A stretch of 60,138 bases of DNA from Candidatus Blautia intestinavium (GCA_019113745.1 DXGV01000032.1:1-60138), one strand, 5' to 3'. Shown: positions 26,251-34,769, counted from the stretch's first letter. Made by a program: numbers and translations. Notes: generated by a model not told the origin, from the letters alone.

Positions 26251-26946
26251 TCATCCAGACAGCTTTTCTTCCATACGGATTTTTCCGCTTTCCACTTCCG
26301 TAAGGGCGCCGCGGGCCAGTTTATCCACCTGCTCGTTATAATGATCCCCTGTATGGGCTCTCACCTTCTGAAAGGAAATACATAGCTTCCGGCTGTTGTT
26401 CCGCATATACTGCGCATATTTCTGCGTAAGAGTGTTTTTCGCCTTCCATATGCCGGAGGCCCACTTTTCAATCCCTTCGTAGTCATAATAGATTTTCAGG
26501 GAATCATAGCCGTTTCTCACCGCCCACTGTACTGCGTGCATGGCTCCCAGCATCTCTCCCGCCACATTGCGTATGGCAAGAGAATCCGGATTGTCGCCGC
26601 TTCCGGAGATCCACAGTTCCCCTCCTCCCGGAATCAGAAGGATACAGCCGAAGGCGTATTTTCCCACTGACTGGTCAAAGCTGCCGTCCACATAGGCAGC
26701 AAGCCCTTCTTCCTTTCTGCCTTGTTCTATCTCTTTTTTCAGTCCCTTCTTCCGGCCTGAGGAATCCCCGTCTGTCTCCGATGCGTCCGCGCCGCAACCC
26801 AGGTAGGCTCTGGCCTCTTCTTCTGTGGCAAAACCTTTAAACTCTGCCCCCGGGCAGCCATGAACGGCCTCCCGGCATTTTTCCCATGTATCAAAAAGTC
26901 CGGTCATTTTTCCCTTTTTCACCGCATATACCTTTTTTTTTGCCAT
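26251..26946 (-). CDS. Ribonuclease HI with viroplasmin domain
   Basis: A 231-residue enzyme that cuts the RNA strand of RNA-DNA hybrids. The first 50 residues (KVYAVKKGKMTGLFDTWEKC, FKGFATEEEARAYL) are the Cauli_VI/viroplasmin RNA-binding domain common in eukaryote-like and Firmicute RNases H. A charged linker follows. The catalytic carboxylates are Asp in AYVDGSFD, Glu in NVAGEMLGAMHA, Asp in YYDYEGIE and Asp in NEQVDKLARG. Stands alone in its direction with its own GAGGAG site. Confidence 0.95.
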   Translation of the reverse strand: MAKKKVYAVKKGKMTGLFDTWEKCREAVHGCPGAEFKGFATEEEARAYLGCGADASETDGDSSGRKKGLKKEIEQGRKEEGLAAYVDGSFDQSVGKYAFGCILLIPGGGELWISGSGDNPDSLAIRNVAGEMLGAMHAVQWAVRNGYDSLKIYYDYEGIEKWASGIWKAKNTLTQKYAQYMRNNSRKLCISFQKVRAHTGDHYNEQVDKLARGALTEVESGKIRMEEKLSG

Positions 26947-27000
26947 TTTCTCTCCTCTATACAGAAATTCTTTTCTCTTCCCAGGACTTTTCTTCTGATA

Positions 27001-28995
27001 TCAGCGGTACTTTCTCACCGCCAGTATGTAAAGCCTGGAAAGATTCCTGGCATACTGTGTCATCAGCCTGGAAAGCTGGGGCTCTCCGTCAATATATCTC
27101 TGATACTGCATTCCCTCGATATTTTTCAGCTTTTTTTCTTTTCTAAGGTGCATCATTTCCTGAATCTGGTTCAGCACATAATCTGTATAGTAAATATACC
27201 GTTCCATAATATTCCGCGCCGCAGCGTCCCATTTTTTATGCGTAGTCTGAAAAATCATCTGCTGTATTTCGGACGCCATCCTCCAGGTAAGCCCCAGGAC
27301 TTTCAGATACCTGTTCTCTTCTTTTGCCGCCACTTTTGGAATATCCGCCCTGATCTGCCCCTGTACCATATGATACTGAAGCTGGGCGTCGCAGATCCTC
27401 CAGTAGTCCAGCGGATGAGACAGGCAGTCTTCCAGAATACGCAGATACATATGATGCATGTGAAAGAGCATCTGCAGATTATACCGGAACTGGCTTCCCA
27501 TACTGGTCGGGAAGAAAAAGCGGTTCACCACCAGGACAAACAGGACTGCCCCAATCACATATATGAGTCTCAGAGCCGCCGCTTCATTCGTTCCCATAGC
27601 CATTGTGGTCATAGTAAGGGCATAACATGTCACAAAAACCGCATGAATGACTGTCCCCGGCACCGCCGTATACATGCAGGCCACCATAACGCTGGCGAAA
27701 AGGAAATGAGCCGCTGTCCCGTGAAGCAGCGGGATCAGGACAGTAATGATCAGGCATCCCGCCGCCGTCCCCAGAAAACGTGTCCGCATCCGGTATCTGC
27801 TTTCCTCATACATAGGTCTTAAAAGCAGAAATGCGTTCATCACAAACCAGTAGGAATGTCCCTCGTCAAACATCATATTAAACGCCATCCCCACCATCAG
27901 CACAAGACTCATCCTCAGAGCAAAACGCATCTCAAAGCTGTCCGGCCTCATCCGGTACAATACCCGGTCCTTAAATTTCTGTTTTGCCGGAACGTCCCAC
28001 TGTTCGTTAAAAAAGACACGGTCTTTTCTTCCGGACTGATAAAGGATAAACAAAAAAAGACGCAGAAAATCCGCCACTGACCGGTAAAAATCGTCTTTTC
28101 CGGCCTCCGCTTTTTTCAGGAGCTTACGCCCCTCCTTTTCCAGATATTCTGAAGGCCGGTTCATAAAATCACATTTTCCGGCTTCTTTCATATAACAGGA
28201 TAACTCAAGGGCAAGCTTTCTGGCTTCCGCTTCTTTCGGCCTCAGCGTCTCGCTTCCACTGGTGACAAAATAGATCGTCCTCTGCATCAGGACCGCAAAC
28301 ATATATTTCCGTTTTCCCTCAGAAGTTACGATATGTTTTCGCCCTCGCTTCTGATACGCCTCCTGGTACAGCACTCTCTGAAGCCGGAAAAGTTCTTCCA
28401 GCTTTTTTGAATTTCCCGGAATCTCTTCTTCCCGGGCAATCTTTTCCAGAGCATTTCCCAGAATCTCCATACTCTTCTGTTCTGCGTGGGAATCTCCGGA
28501 AACTCTTCCCGACCTTGAATAAAAAAGTACGGCGATAAAAACAAAAACGCAGCAAAAGATCATTGCTTCAAGCTGGACAAGAAATCCCTTCCAGTCCACT
28601 GGCATCAGTTGGAGAAAAGTAAACGTCATCAGACAGGAAAAATATCCCAGTAGATTAAAAGGAGATGACTTTGAAAAAATCAGCCAGAACGGAACCACCA
28701 GATTCAAAAGCAGGCAGAACGGGATATTCCAGGTAGCCGCATAAGCCAGGACCAAAAGGCAGATCTGTTGTCCCAGGAGAAGCAGAATGGAGGAAACTGT
28801 GTGAAATTTTTTATAGTTTACCTGAAAATACAGGGTTCCCAGAGAAACAACCATCACATACTGCGTTCCAAATAAAAGCAGCACCGCATAAAACATGGCC
28901 AGAAAAAATACAACCACGGGAAGCGACTGAGTAAATTTTCCCCGTACATATTCCATCTGCTTCCTTATGGAATCCATTACTGTATTTTCTGTCAA
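27001..28995 (-). CDS. FUSC/YccS-like integral membrane protein
   Basis: A 664-residue protein. An N-terminal block of about six helices (residues 25-160) and a second block (about 360-470, including VLMVGMAFNMMFDEGHSYWF and YEESRYRMRTRFLGTAAGC) flank a soluble region, the layout of the FUSC/aromatic acid exporter group. The sequence RPMYEESRYRMRTRFLGTA is the typical FUSC loop. Proposed roles for the family are efflux of aromatic acids or cell-envelope stress relief; the substrate here is unknown. The start is uncertain: TTG at 28995 or ATG at 28977. Confidence 0.82.
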   Translation of the reverse strand: MTENTVMDSIRKQMEYVRGKFTQSLPVVVFFLAMFYAVLLLFGTQYVMVVSLGTLYFQVNYKKFHTVSSILLLLGQQICLLVLAYAATWNIPFCLLLNLVVPFWLIFSKSSPFNLLGYFSCLMTFTFLQLMPVDWKGFLVQLEAMIFCCVFVFIAVLFYSRSGRVSGDSHAEQKSMEILGNALEKIAREEEIPGNSKKLEELFRLQRVLYQEAYQKRGRKHIVTSEGKRKYMFAVLMQRTIYFVTSGSETLRPKEAEARKLALELSCYMKEAGKCDFMNRPSEYLEKEGRKLLKKAEAGKDDFYRSVADFLRLFLFILYQSGRKDRVFFNEQWDVPAKQKFKDRVLYRMRPDSFEMRFALRMSLVLMVGMAFNMMFDEGHSYWFVMNAFLLLRPMYEESRYRMRTRFLGTAAGCLIITVLIPLLHGTAAHFLFASVMVACMYTAVPGTVIHAVFVTCYALTMTTMAMGTNEAAALRLIYVIGAVLFVLVVNRFFFPTSMGSQFRYNLQMLFHMHHMYLRILEDCLSHPLDYWRICDAQLQYHMVQGQIRADIPKVAAKEENRYLKVLGLTWRMASEIQQMIFQTTHKKWDAAARNIMERYIYYTDYVLNQIQEMMHLRKEKKLKNIEGMQYQRYIDGEPQLSRLMTQYARNLSRLYILAVRKYR

Positions 28996-29107
28996 ACTCC
29001 CACCCGCCTTTGCCGTCGCCAGAATCTGTATCAGGCGGCTTTCTTTTAAAATGCTTCAGGATCTATTCAAAATCAGAAAAATCCGAAGGTTTCCTATATA
29101 TTTTACC

Positions 29108-30502
29108 TCATGATTCCGGCTGCTTACAATAGTTTTCACCTTGTTTTTTTGAAAGAGGGATGAAAAAGCAGAACCGGGATCCTTTTCCCGGAGCACTTTC
29201 CACAGAAATTTCTCCGCCGTGGATCTCAACGATCCATTTTACTATGGGAAGCCCCAGTCCGGAGCCCGTGTTTTCCTTTCCTGTCCTGGAAGAGTCCGCC
29301 TGATAAAACCTCTCCCAGATATGCGGAAGCTGTTCCTCGGAAATTCCGATCCCGTTATCTTCAACGCAGCCACAGGCGCGGCCGTTTTCCTCCTTCAGGC
29401 CGACTTTTAGCCATCCGCCCTTTTTTCCATAAGAAATCCCGTTTCCAATCAGATTCATCCACAGCCGGATAAACAGCGTCTCGTCAACATAGCCTTCTAT
29501 TCCTTCCTGAATATCCGTCTCTATCCTGATTCCCTTTTCCCCCGCTATCTCAATCTGTTCTTCTGCCGCCATCTCCGTAATAAGTGAAAGATCCAGAAGT
29601 TCTTTATGCACTGCCTGCCGGCTCTGATCCGCCCTGGAGAGAAAAAGAAGCTGGGCGATCATCTTAGACATATTCCGCGCCTTCTGCCTTATCACTTCCA
29701 CTGCTGAACGCTCCTCGCCGGACAGCTCCCCGTCCTCCAGAAGATATTCGCACTGTGAAAGGATCACGGCCACCGGCGTGCGCAGCTCATGAGACGCGTC
29801 GGAAGTAAATCTCTTTTCTTTTTCAAAAGCCTGCTCCACCTTATCCAGCATCAGATCAAAAGTCTCCGCCATAACATAAATTTCATTTTTCTCTCCGGTA
29901 AGGCCAATCCGCTTGGAAAGATCCTTCTTCTCGTAAATCTCTCTTGCCGTGGCTGTGATCCCGGCTACCGGACGGAATACTCTCCGTACAAACAAATATC
30001 CCAGAACCGCAGCCAGCGCTACCAGAAGAGGGAACAGGATCAGAGACAAACGGATCGTTATCTGAAGGCTGCTCTCAGCGTCTGTAATGGAAATGATCCC
30101 CCGGACATAAACTGTTCCATAGCCGGGTATCTCAAAGGAGGCGTCCCGGATTTCCCACTGGATCCCCTGGGCGGAAATCTTGTGCAAACCTTCTTCCAGC
30201 GGGACGTCCTGGGTAAATTCGTAAGGAAGTCTTCCTCCGATCAGATCTCCCTCCCCATCGTAGGCGGAAAGATAAATTCCGTTTTCCACTTCGTAAAAAT
30301 CTGAATCCAGACGGAGCCTTTCCCCGTTCCATTCCATATCCTCTGAAACGCTAAAAACTCTTTCTTCCATCTCTTTTTCCGCAGAGGAAAGTATCTCGCT
30401 GCTGCTTAAAGACAAAAGGACTCCCAGCATCACTACCGTAAGGATTGTCATAAACGCGGTATACAAAATGGTCAGTTTCCATTTCAAAGGCAGCTTCTTC
30501 AT
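29108..30502 (-). CDS. Membrane sensor histidine kinase (HAMP type)
   Basis: A 464-residue kinase. Helices at about 10-32 and 150-172 flank a 118-residue external sensor. HAMP follows at about 173-226 (VFRPVAGITATAREI), then HisKA with FTSDASHELRTPVAVIL (His about 238) and the HATPase domain with LWMNLIGNGISYG, DNGIGISEEQLPHIWERFY and GSGLGLPIVKWIVE. It overlaps its response regulator by 4 bases (ATGA). Last gene of the unit that starts with the Cys/Asp-repeat protein. Confidence 0.94.
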   Translation of the reverse strand: MKKLPLKWKLTILYTAFMTILTVVMLGVLLSLSSSEILSSAEKEMEERVFSVSEDMEWNGERLRLDSDFYEVENGIYLSAYDGEGDLIGGRLPYEFTQDVPLEEGLHKISAQGIQWEIRDASFEIPGYGTVYVRGIISITDAESSLQITIRLSLILFPLLVALAAVLGYLFVRRVFRPVAGITATAREIYEKKDLSKRIGLTGEKNEIYVMAETFDLMLDKVEQAFEKEKRFTSDASHELRTPVAVILSQCEYLLEDGELSGEERSAVEVIRQKARNMSKMIAQLLFLSRADQSRQAVHKELLDLSLITEMAAEEQIEIAGEKGIRIETDIQEGIEGYVDETLFIRLWMNLIGNGISYGKKGGWLKVGLKEENGRACGCVEDNGIGISEEQLPHIWERFYQADSSRTGKENTGSGLGLPIVKWIVEIHGGEISVESAPGKGSRFCFFIPLSKKQGENYCKQPES

Positions 30503-31179
30503 TCTTCCTCCCTTAATACATAACCGGCCCCCCGAACTGTATGTATCAGTTTCGGCGAAAAGCCCTCGTCGATCTTTTTCCGCAGATACCGTATGTAGAC
30601 GTCCACCACATTGGAACCTCCGGCATAATCATAATTCCAGATATGCTCCTCAATTTTATCTCTTGAAAGCACGATACCCTTATTCATGCAGAGATATCTC
30701 AGAATCGAGAACTCCCGGCTGGAAAGACTGATCTCTTTCCCGCCGCGGCTTACCTTCTGTGTATTCAGATCCACCCTCATATCCGCCACTTCGATAATAT
30801 TCGTCTTCGTTTCCGCCCCGGCGTTTTTCCTCAGCATAACCCGGATACGGGCCAGAAGTTCGTCAAAGGCAAAGGGTTTGATCAGATAATCGTCTGCTCC
30901 CGCGTCCAGTCCCGTCACCCTGTCCTCCACGCTGTCCCGGGCAGTCAAAAGCAGTACAGGAGTATTTTTCTTTTTATCGCGGATATATTTCAGCACCTCA
31001 AGCCCGTTCTTTTTCGGCATCATAATATCCAGGATCACCGCGTCGTATTCCGTAACTGCCAGGTAATCCACCGCCTCCTCGCCGTCAAAACAGGCGTCCA
31101 CACTGTATTTCTGCTTTTCCAGCCTTTTTTTCAGAAGATTATTAAGATCCCTCTCATCTTCTGCAATTAAAATCCGCAT
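30499..31179 (-). CDS. OmpR-type response regulator
   Basis: A 226-residue regulator; start at 31179 chosen because AAGGTGA precedes it and the protein opens MRILIAEDE. The phospho-acceptor Asp is about residue 51 (DAVILDIMMPKKNG). The switch is VLLLTARDS, and the winged helix has LSSREFSILRYLCMNKG and VVDVYIRYLRKKID. The start is 19 bases after the anti-sigma stop, so all five genes 29108-33229 appear to be one transcript. Confidence 0.94.
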   Translation of the reverse strand: MRILIAEDERDLNNLLKKRLEKQKYSVDACFDGEEAVDYLAVTEYDAVILDIMMPKKNGLEVLKYIRDKKKNTPVLLLTARDSVEDRVTGLDAGADDYLIKPFAFDELLARIRVMLRKNAGAETKTNIIEVADMRVDLNTQKVSRGGKEISLSSREFSILRYLCMNKGIVLSRDKIEEHIWNYDYAGGSNVVDVYIRYLRKKIDEGFSPKLIHTVRGAGYVLREEE

Positions 31180-31198
31180 AAAATCACCTTCATTTTCT

Positions 31199-32245
31199 TT
31201 ATTCTCTGTGACGTCTCCCATGTCCTGCCCCATGTTCGCCGTAGGATTCCTGATGATGAGCGCCGGTTCCGTTCATACCGTACCCGTTTCCTGCTCCAGT
31301 TCCGTCCCCAGCTTCGGAGCCATTCCCGTTACCGTTCCCGGCGCCACTTCCATTTCCTGCTCCAGTTCCGTTCCCCTCTCCGTTTCCGCTTCCTGCATTA
31401 TTCCCGTTACCAGAGCCAGTTCCACTTCCAGCGCTGTTTCCGCTTCCAGAACCATTCCCGTTACCTGAGTCAGTTCCACTCCCGGCGCCGTTTCCGATAT
31501 CATTCCCCTGCAGTTCTTCTATCCGGTTCCTGATTTCTCTCATGGTCATTCCCTGCACATCCCCGGGAGAGATATCAGGGTCCAGCTCCTTCAGTTCCAG
31601 ATATGCCATATATTTCCCGTAGGAAAGTCCGGACGCATGAGCATCTTCCAGAACCTCAGAATCTGCATGATAGCAGTGAGTATTTTCCTGTCCCTGTGTG
31701 CATTCTTCCACATTGGAATAGACCGTCTGCGTCTTTTTCTCATCTTCTCCGGCGACCACAATAGACATCACCTGATCCTGGGCAAGATAGTCCTGCACGC
31801 TCTCATTATCCATAATCTCTTCCAAGGCCTCCTCATAATTCATAAACAGTATCTTCAGAGATTCCGCCAGTTTTTCTCCATCCTCATTATACTCTTTCAC
31901 ATCCACCACTCTGTCAAACCGGTTGACGTCCAGTTCCAGGGAAGGATTAATATCAATGCTGATCACCGACACCGGCTTAAAATAAAGCTGCCAGCCGCCA
32001 AAGACCATCAGAATAAGCATACAGCAAACGGCCGGGATAACACGGAATACGCCGGAAACTCTGCCAGGCCTCCGCGTCCGGGTGTAAAAGGCGTCAGGCA
32101 AGTCGGCATCCCCTGCTTTCACAGGAACCAATTCCGGAGACTTCTGATAATCTCCCGTGGTCTTTGCCAGGAATTCCCTGGTTTTGTTCTTTAATTCTTC
32201 ATCGGCGTGTATCATATCAAACGTTTCCCGGATCTTACGCTTCAT
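31199..32245 (-). CDS. RsgI-like membrane anti-sigma factor with Gly/Asn/Ser-rich tail
   Basis: A 348-residue protein. The ATG at 32245 is 8 bases after GGGAGG; one two codons earlier is too close. A cytoplasmic part (about 1-68) should hold the ECF sigma factor, one helix spans about 69-89 (IPAVCCMLILMVFGGW), and the external domain opens SVISIDINPSLELDVNRF, the RsgI-type periplasmic pattern. About 100 C-terminal residues from about 247 are nearly only Gly, Asn, Ser, Thr and Ala in short repeats, ending in a His-rich stretch. Overlaps the sigma gene by 11 bases. The tail may reach into the cell wall or bind a surface ligand; this is inference. Confidence 0.82.
   Translation of the reverse strand: MKRKIRETFDMIHADEELKNKTREFLAKTTGDYQKSPELVPVKAGDADLPDAFYTRTRRPGRVSGVFRVIPAVCCMLILMVFGGWQLYFKPVSVISIDINPSLELDVNRFDRVVDVKEYNEDGEKLAESLKILFMNYEEALEEIMDNESVQDYLAQDQVMSIVVAGEDEKKTQTVYSNVEECTQGQENTHCYHADSEVLEDAHASGLSYGKYMAYLELKELDPDISPGDVQGMTMREIRNRIEELQGNDIGNGAGSGTDSGNGNGSGSGNSAGSGTGSGNGNNAGSGNGEGNGTGAGNGSGAGNGNGNGSEAGDGTGAGNGYGMNGTGAHHQESYGEHGAGHGRRHRE
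31260..31500 (-). repeat. Short tandem degenerate repeats coding Gly-Asn/Gly-Ser tail
   Basis: The DNA runs through many near-copies of a six-base unit (GGAANN/GGCTCT-like on the coding strand), translating to GNG, GSG, GAGN and similar. Such tracts change length by slippage. Approximate limits. Confidence 0.7.
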
Positions 32246-32720
32246 ACTCATCGCCTCCCAACTTATCTTTCAGAATCTTTCGCGCCCGCTTCAGCAGAGT
32301 GTAGACAGTGTTTTCTTTTTTCCCCAGAATACGTCCGATCTCTGGCGCCGTATATTCCTCATAATAATAAAGATAAACTACGTCACGGTATTTCGCCGGA
32401 AGCTCCAGAACAGCCTCCAGAACTTCCCTGTTGTCCTGCGGCATCTGAGACGGTTTTTCCACCAGTTCGTCCAGCGACACCGTCCGGCTGCGGAAAAAAC
32501 TTTTCAGAAGATCTTTGCAGGCATTCACCGTCACACAGATGAACCATGCTTTTTCATGCTCTTCACTTTCAAATGAAACAGAACTAAGGACATACTTCAG
32601 AAACACTGTCTGAAATATGTCCTCAGTGTCCGCGTTGTTTTTCAGATGAACGATACATATCCTCCGGACGGTATCCGCATATTTTTCTATCGCCCGGTTT
32701 ACTTCCTCCTCACAGCGCAT
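32235..32720 (-). CDS. ECF-type RNA polymerase sigma factor
   Basis: A 161-residue sigma-70 family protein with only regions 2 and 4. Region 2 has VRRICIVHLKNNADTEDIFQ and FLKYVLS..., FESEEHEKAWFICVTVNAC. Region 4 has VLELPAKYRDVVYLYYYEEY and the helix-turn-helix TAPEIGRILGKKENTVYTLL. It starts 17 bases after the Cys/Asp-repeat gene and overlaps the anti-sigma gene, the classic sigma/anti-sigma arrangement. The promoter it reads is probably the one in front of its own operon. Confidence 0.93.
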   Translation of the reverse strand: MRCEEEVNRAIEKYADTVRRICIVHLKNNADTEDIFQTVFLKYVLSSVSFESEEHEKAWFICVTVNACKDLLKSFFRSRTVSLDELVEKPSQMPQDNREVLEAVLELPAKYRDVVYLYYYEEYTAPEIGRILGKKENTVYTLLKRARKILKDKLGGDEYEA

Positions 32721-32737
32721 ATCTAATCCCCAATCTG

Positions 32738-33229
32738 TTATCTGCGGGAACCTCCGTGATGTCCGTTTCCCTGGCCTGTGTGATGTCCCTGACCGTTTCC
32801 GCCTGTTCCGTAATTGTCGCAGACTCCGTTGTTATCCGCGTCCACATAATTTCTGCCCTGGCCGTTTCCGCCTGCATAATAACCGCAGTTGTCGCAGATC
32901 CCGTCATCGTCCGCGTCAACACAGTAGCTTCCCGCCATACATCCGTTCAGATCCCGGCTACAGTTGTCGCAGATCCCGTCGTCGTCCGCGTCAACACAGT
33001 TCCGTCCCCAATGACATACGCCGTCTTCCACGCCGCAGTAATCGCAGATTCCATCGTTGTCCGCATCGGCATGGCATCTTCCCTGAGCGCAACCGCCTGT
33101 ATAGTTACAGGAACTGCTGCAGTAACCCGCTCCGTTTCCATGATGTCCGCCATGGCCTCCTGCAAATACAGTTGCTGCAGACACTGTGAACAATGCCGCG
33201 AATAAAACTCCTGCAAATAATTTCTTCAT
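32738..33229 (-). CDS. Small secreted protein with four Cys/Asp calcium-loop-like repeats
   Basis: A 163-residue protein after AAGGAGGA, with a signal peptide ending near residue 23 (VFA|GG). Four repeats at residues about 52-65, 78-90, 103-115 and 128-140 follow the pattern C-x-D-A-D-x-D/N-G-x-C-D-x-C, spaced 25-26 residues. DADDDGICD resembles thrombospondin type 3 or dockerin-like calcium loops, here locked by Cys pairs; the last copy has Tyr in place of the outer Cys residues. Both ends are rich in Gly and His (GGHGGHHG and HHTGQGNGHHGG), possibly for metal. No family name is recognised. First gene of the ECF/anti-sigma/two-component operon, so perhaps a metal-responsive surface factor or a target of the sigma. 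Confidence 0.8.
   Translation of the reverse strand: MKKLFAGVLFAALFTVSAATVFAGGHGGHHGNGAGYCSSSCNYTGGCAQGRCHADADNDGICDYCGVEDGVCHWGRNCVDADDDGICDNCSRDLNGCMAGSYCVDADDDGICDNCGYYAGGNGQGRNYVDADNNGVCDNYGTGGNGQGHHTGQGNGHHGGSRR
32815..33080 (-). repeat. DNA repeats coding the Cys/Asp loops
   Basis: Four copies of a 75-78-base unit, of which the two middle ones share an almost identical 38-base core (around 32900-32930 and 32970-33000 on the plus strand: GTCGCAGATCCCGTCGTCGT type). Recent internal duplication or gene conversion is likely. Limits approximate. Confidence 0.7.
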
Positions 33230-33423
33230 AGTATCTTCCTCCTTCATATTCTGTATTATTTACCTCTTCACTACTAATACGAATGACAGGAAGAAATCCG
33301 TCCAAAATAAAAAAATTTTTTTAAATTATCGGTTTTTGCGTATATGATTTCCAGAAACATGAGATTCAGGGTAATAAAAAACGCCACATCCCACGGTAAT
33401 GAAACATGACGCCTTTCGCTAAA
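33230..33423 (-). promoter_or_regulatory. Region upstream of the Cys/Asp-repeat operon
   Basis: No gene is seen here. About 55 bases before the start, the minus strand has a T-rich run, then GGACGGATTTCTTCC and CGTATTAG about 8 bases later; CGTATTA resembles ECF-type -10 sites, so an autoregulated ECF promoter is possible. This is a visual guess, not a scored match. Confidence 0.3.
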
Positions 33424-33497
33424 TAGCGGGGACAGGATTTGAACCTGCGACCTTCGGGTTATGAGCCCGACGAGCTTCCGGACTGCTCCACCCCGCG
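33424..33497 (-). tRNA. Initiator tRNA-fMet (anticodon CAT)
   Basis: A 74-base cloverleaf on the minus strand: acceptor CGCGGGG/CCCCGCT with a mismatch at the first pair, D arm with GGAGCAGTCCGGAAGCTC, anticodon stem GGG-CTCATAA-CCC, and T loop GGTTCAAATCC. Three consecutive G-C pairs next to the anticodon loop and the 1-72 mismatch mark the initiator. The CCA end is not encoded (TTT follows). Confidence 0.95.
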
Positions 33498-33544
33498 TTA
33501 TATAAATTCCCAGCGGTGAAAGTATACCTTCCTACTCCCTGAGA

Positions 33545-33576
33545 CAAAAAGAACCACAGGTTTTTCACCTGTGGTT
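33545..33576 (-). terminator. Terminator of the redox operon
   Basis: Perfect 10-bp stem AACCACAGGT/ACCTGTGGTT with a 5-base loop and five T on the minus strand. It lies after the NapH-like gene and before the tRNA; T residues on the plus side would let it work both ways. Confidence 0.85.
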
Positions 33577-33697
33577 TTATTATAGTCCTGTCGCTTTAGT
33601 TTGTCAATATATTTTTCTGAATTTTTTAATTCTTAAATTTAATTTTCTATTTTCAAAAATTCATCCTTTATTTAATCTGGTATCCGGGCAAATTTTT

Positions 33698-34600
33698 TCA
33701 TGTCATTTTTTCTTCTGACGGTTTTCTTTCTTTGAAGCACTGTTTTTTCTTTTCAAATCCCAGGTTTATCGCTGCCGCCGGGCAGACTTTTTTGCAGTTT
33801 CCACATCTGATGCATTCCGGATCATTTGGATTCTTCACCGGATCCACCTGCATTTTGCAGACTTTGGCGCAGGCGCCGCAGTGAACGCAGGATTCCCTGT
33901 CTACCCGGTAACGGAAAACCGCAATGGGATTAAACACCGAATATACGGCTCCCAGAGGACAGATATACTTGCAAAACGGCCTGTAAATCATTATAGAAAG
34001 GACGATTATCATTACAAGAAGCACATTCTTCCAGGTATAAAGCCATCCCACCGTTGCCCGCATGGCGCTGTTGAGAAGCACCAGCGGTATCCCGCCCTCC
34101 AGAGTTCCCGCGGGACAGATCAGCTTACAGAAATACGGCGCTCCCTGTCCAAGCATATCCACCACAAACATTGGAAGCAGAATCACAAACACCAGAAAAA
34201 TCACATACTTCAGTTTCCTGAGAAGCCGGTCTCCCCGGAAAGTATTTATTTTTTTTACAAAAGGAATCTTATGAAGGAGATCCTGGATCAACCCGAAAGG
34301 ACAGAGCCATCCGCAGACAAACCTGCCCATAAGGGCTCCCACAAACACCAGAAATCCGGCCACATAAAAGGCCATCCTGAAGTTCCAGCTTCCGATCACC
34401 GCCTGCATGGCTCCTATGGGGCAGGAACCCAGAGCGCCGGGGCAGGAGTAGCAGTTCAGTCCGGGTACGCAGAGATTCTTCAGTTTTCCCTCATAAATCT
34501 TTCCCTTCGCGAACCCCACCAGATAGCTGTTGGTAAGAAAAGCCCAAAGGATCTGGATTATGTGTCTTCCCCACTCATTTGTTTTCTTTTTATTATCCAA
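33698..34600 (-). CDS. NapH-like membrane ferredoxin protein (4Fe-4S)
   Basis: A 300-residue membrane protein. About five helices carry the NapH/RdxA motifs VCGWLCPFGLIQDLLHK and FCKYICPLGAVYS, preceded by CPGALGSCPIGAMQ. The C-terminus has two ferredoxin 4Fe-4S motifs: CVHCGACAKVCKMQVDP and CIRCGNCKKVCPAAA. It likely passes electrons from the cytoplasm towards the outer face. The start is TTG at 34600, overlapping the stop of the 58-residue gene upstream; GGAG lies 10 bases before. Partner: TlpA-like protein upstream. Confidence 0.88.
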   Translation of the reverse strand: MDNKKKTNEWGRHIIQILWAFLTNSYLVGFAKGKIYEGKLKNLCVPGLNCYSCPGALGSCPIGAMQAVIGSWNFRMAFYVAGFLVFVGALMGRFVCGWLCPFGLIQDLLHKIPFVKKINTFRGDRLLRKLKYVIFLVFVILLPMFVVDMLGQGAPYFCKLICPAGTLEGGIPLVLLNSAMRATVGWLYTWKNVLLVMIIVLSIMIYRPFCKYICPLGAVYSVFNPIAVFRYRVDRESCVHCGACAKVCKMQVDPVKNPNDPECIRCGNCKKVCPAAAINLGFEKKKQCFKERKPSEEKMT

Positions 34601-34769
34601 TTCCGATACACTCCATACAGATTCTTACAGCCTTATCAAAAACCACGGACATTTCTCCTCTGGAAATACCATAGAGCATCATTGCCGCACCCAAAAGCGC
34701 CGCAAATATTCCCGCTATGGGAATTCTGTCATTGCAGCGCGCCCACAGGCCGCGTATTTTCGTCTTCAT
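34593..34769 (-). CDS. CD1871A-type CXXC mini-protein (58 residues)
   Basis: A short gene below a 60-codon cutoff. It begins MKTKIRGLWARCNDRIP, has one membrane helix (about 18-33, AGIFAALLGAAMMLYG) and ends SVVFDKAVRICMECIGIG, the CxxCIGIG end typical of the CD1871A family. AAAGGA precedes its ATG. It sits between a TlpA-like thioredoxin gene and the NapH-like gene, whose TTG start overlaps its last codons. The CXXC motif and the context imply a role in membrane thiol or heme/Fe-S redox chemistry; no reaction is known. Confidence 0.85.
   Translation of the reverse strand: MKTKIRGLWARCNDRIPIAGIFAALLGAAMMLYGISRGEMSVVFDKAVRICMECIGIG

Noticed and set aside
26860-27822. A 320-codon plus-strand frame
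   Set aside because: Antisense to the FUSC protein, no ribosome site, no recognisable domain.
31208-31468. Plus-strand Ser/Thr/Val-rich frame over the anti-sigma tail
   Set aside because: Repeats keep all frames open; only the minus-strand frame continues into a recognised domain.
31240-33080. Possible CRISPR array from regular repeats
   Set aside because: The repeats are coding, degenerate and follow protein periodicity; there are no unique spacers between identical repeats.
32756-33205. Plus-strand frame with repeated Val/Ile-rich units
   Set aside because: It mirrors the Cys/Asp repeats on the minus strand, which carry a signal peptide and a good ribosome site.
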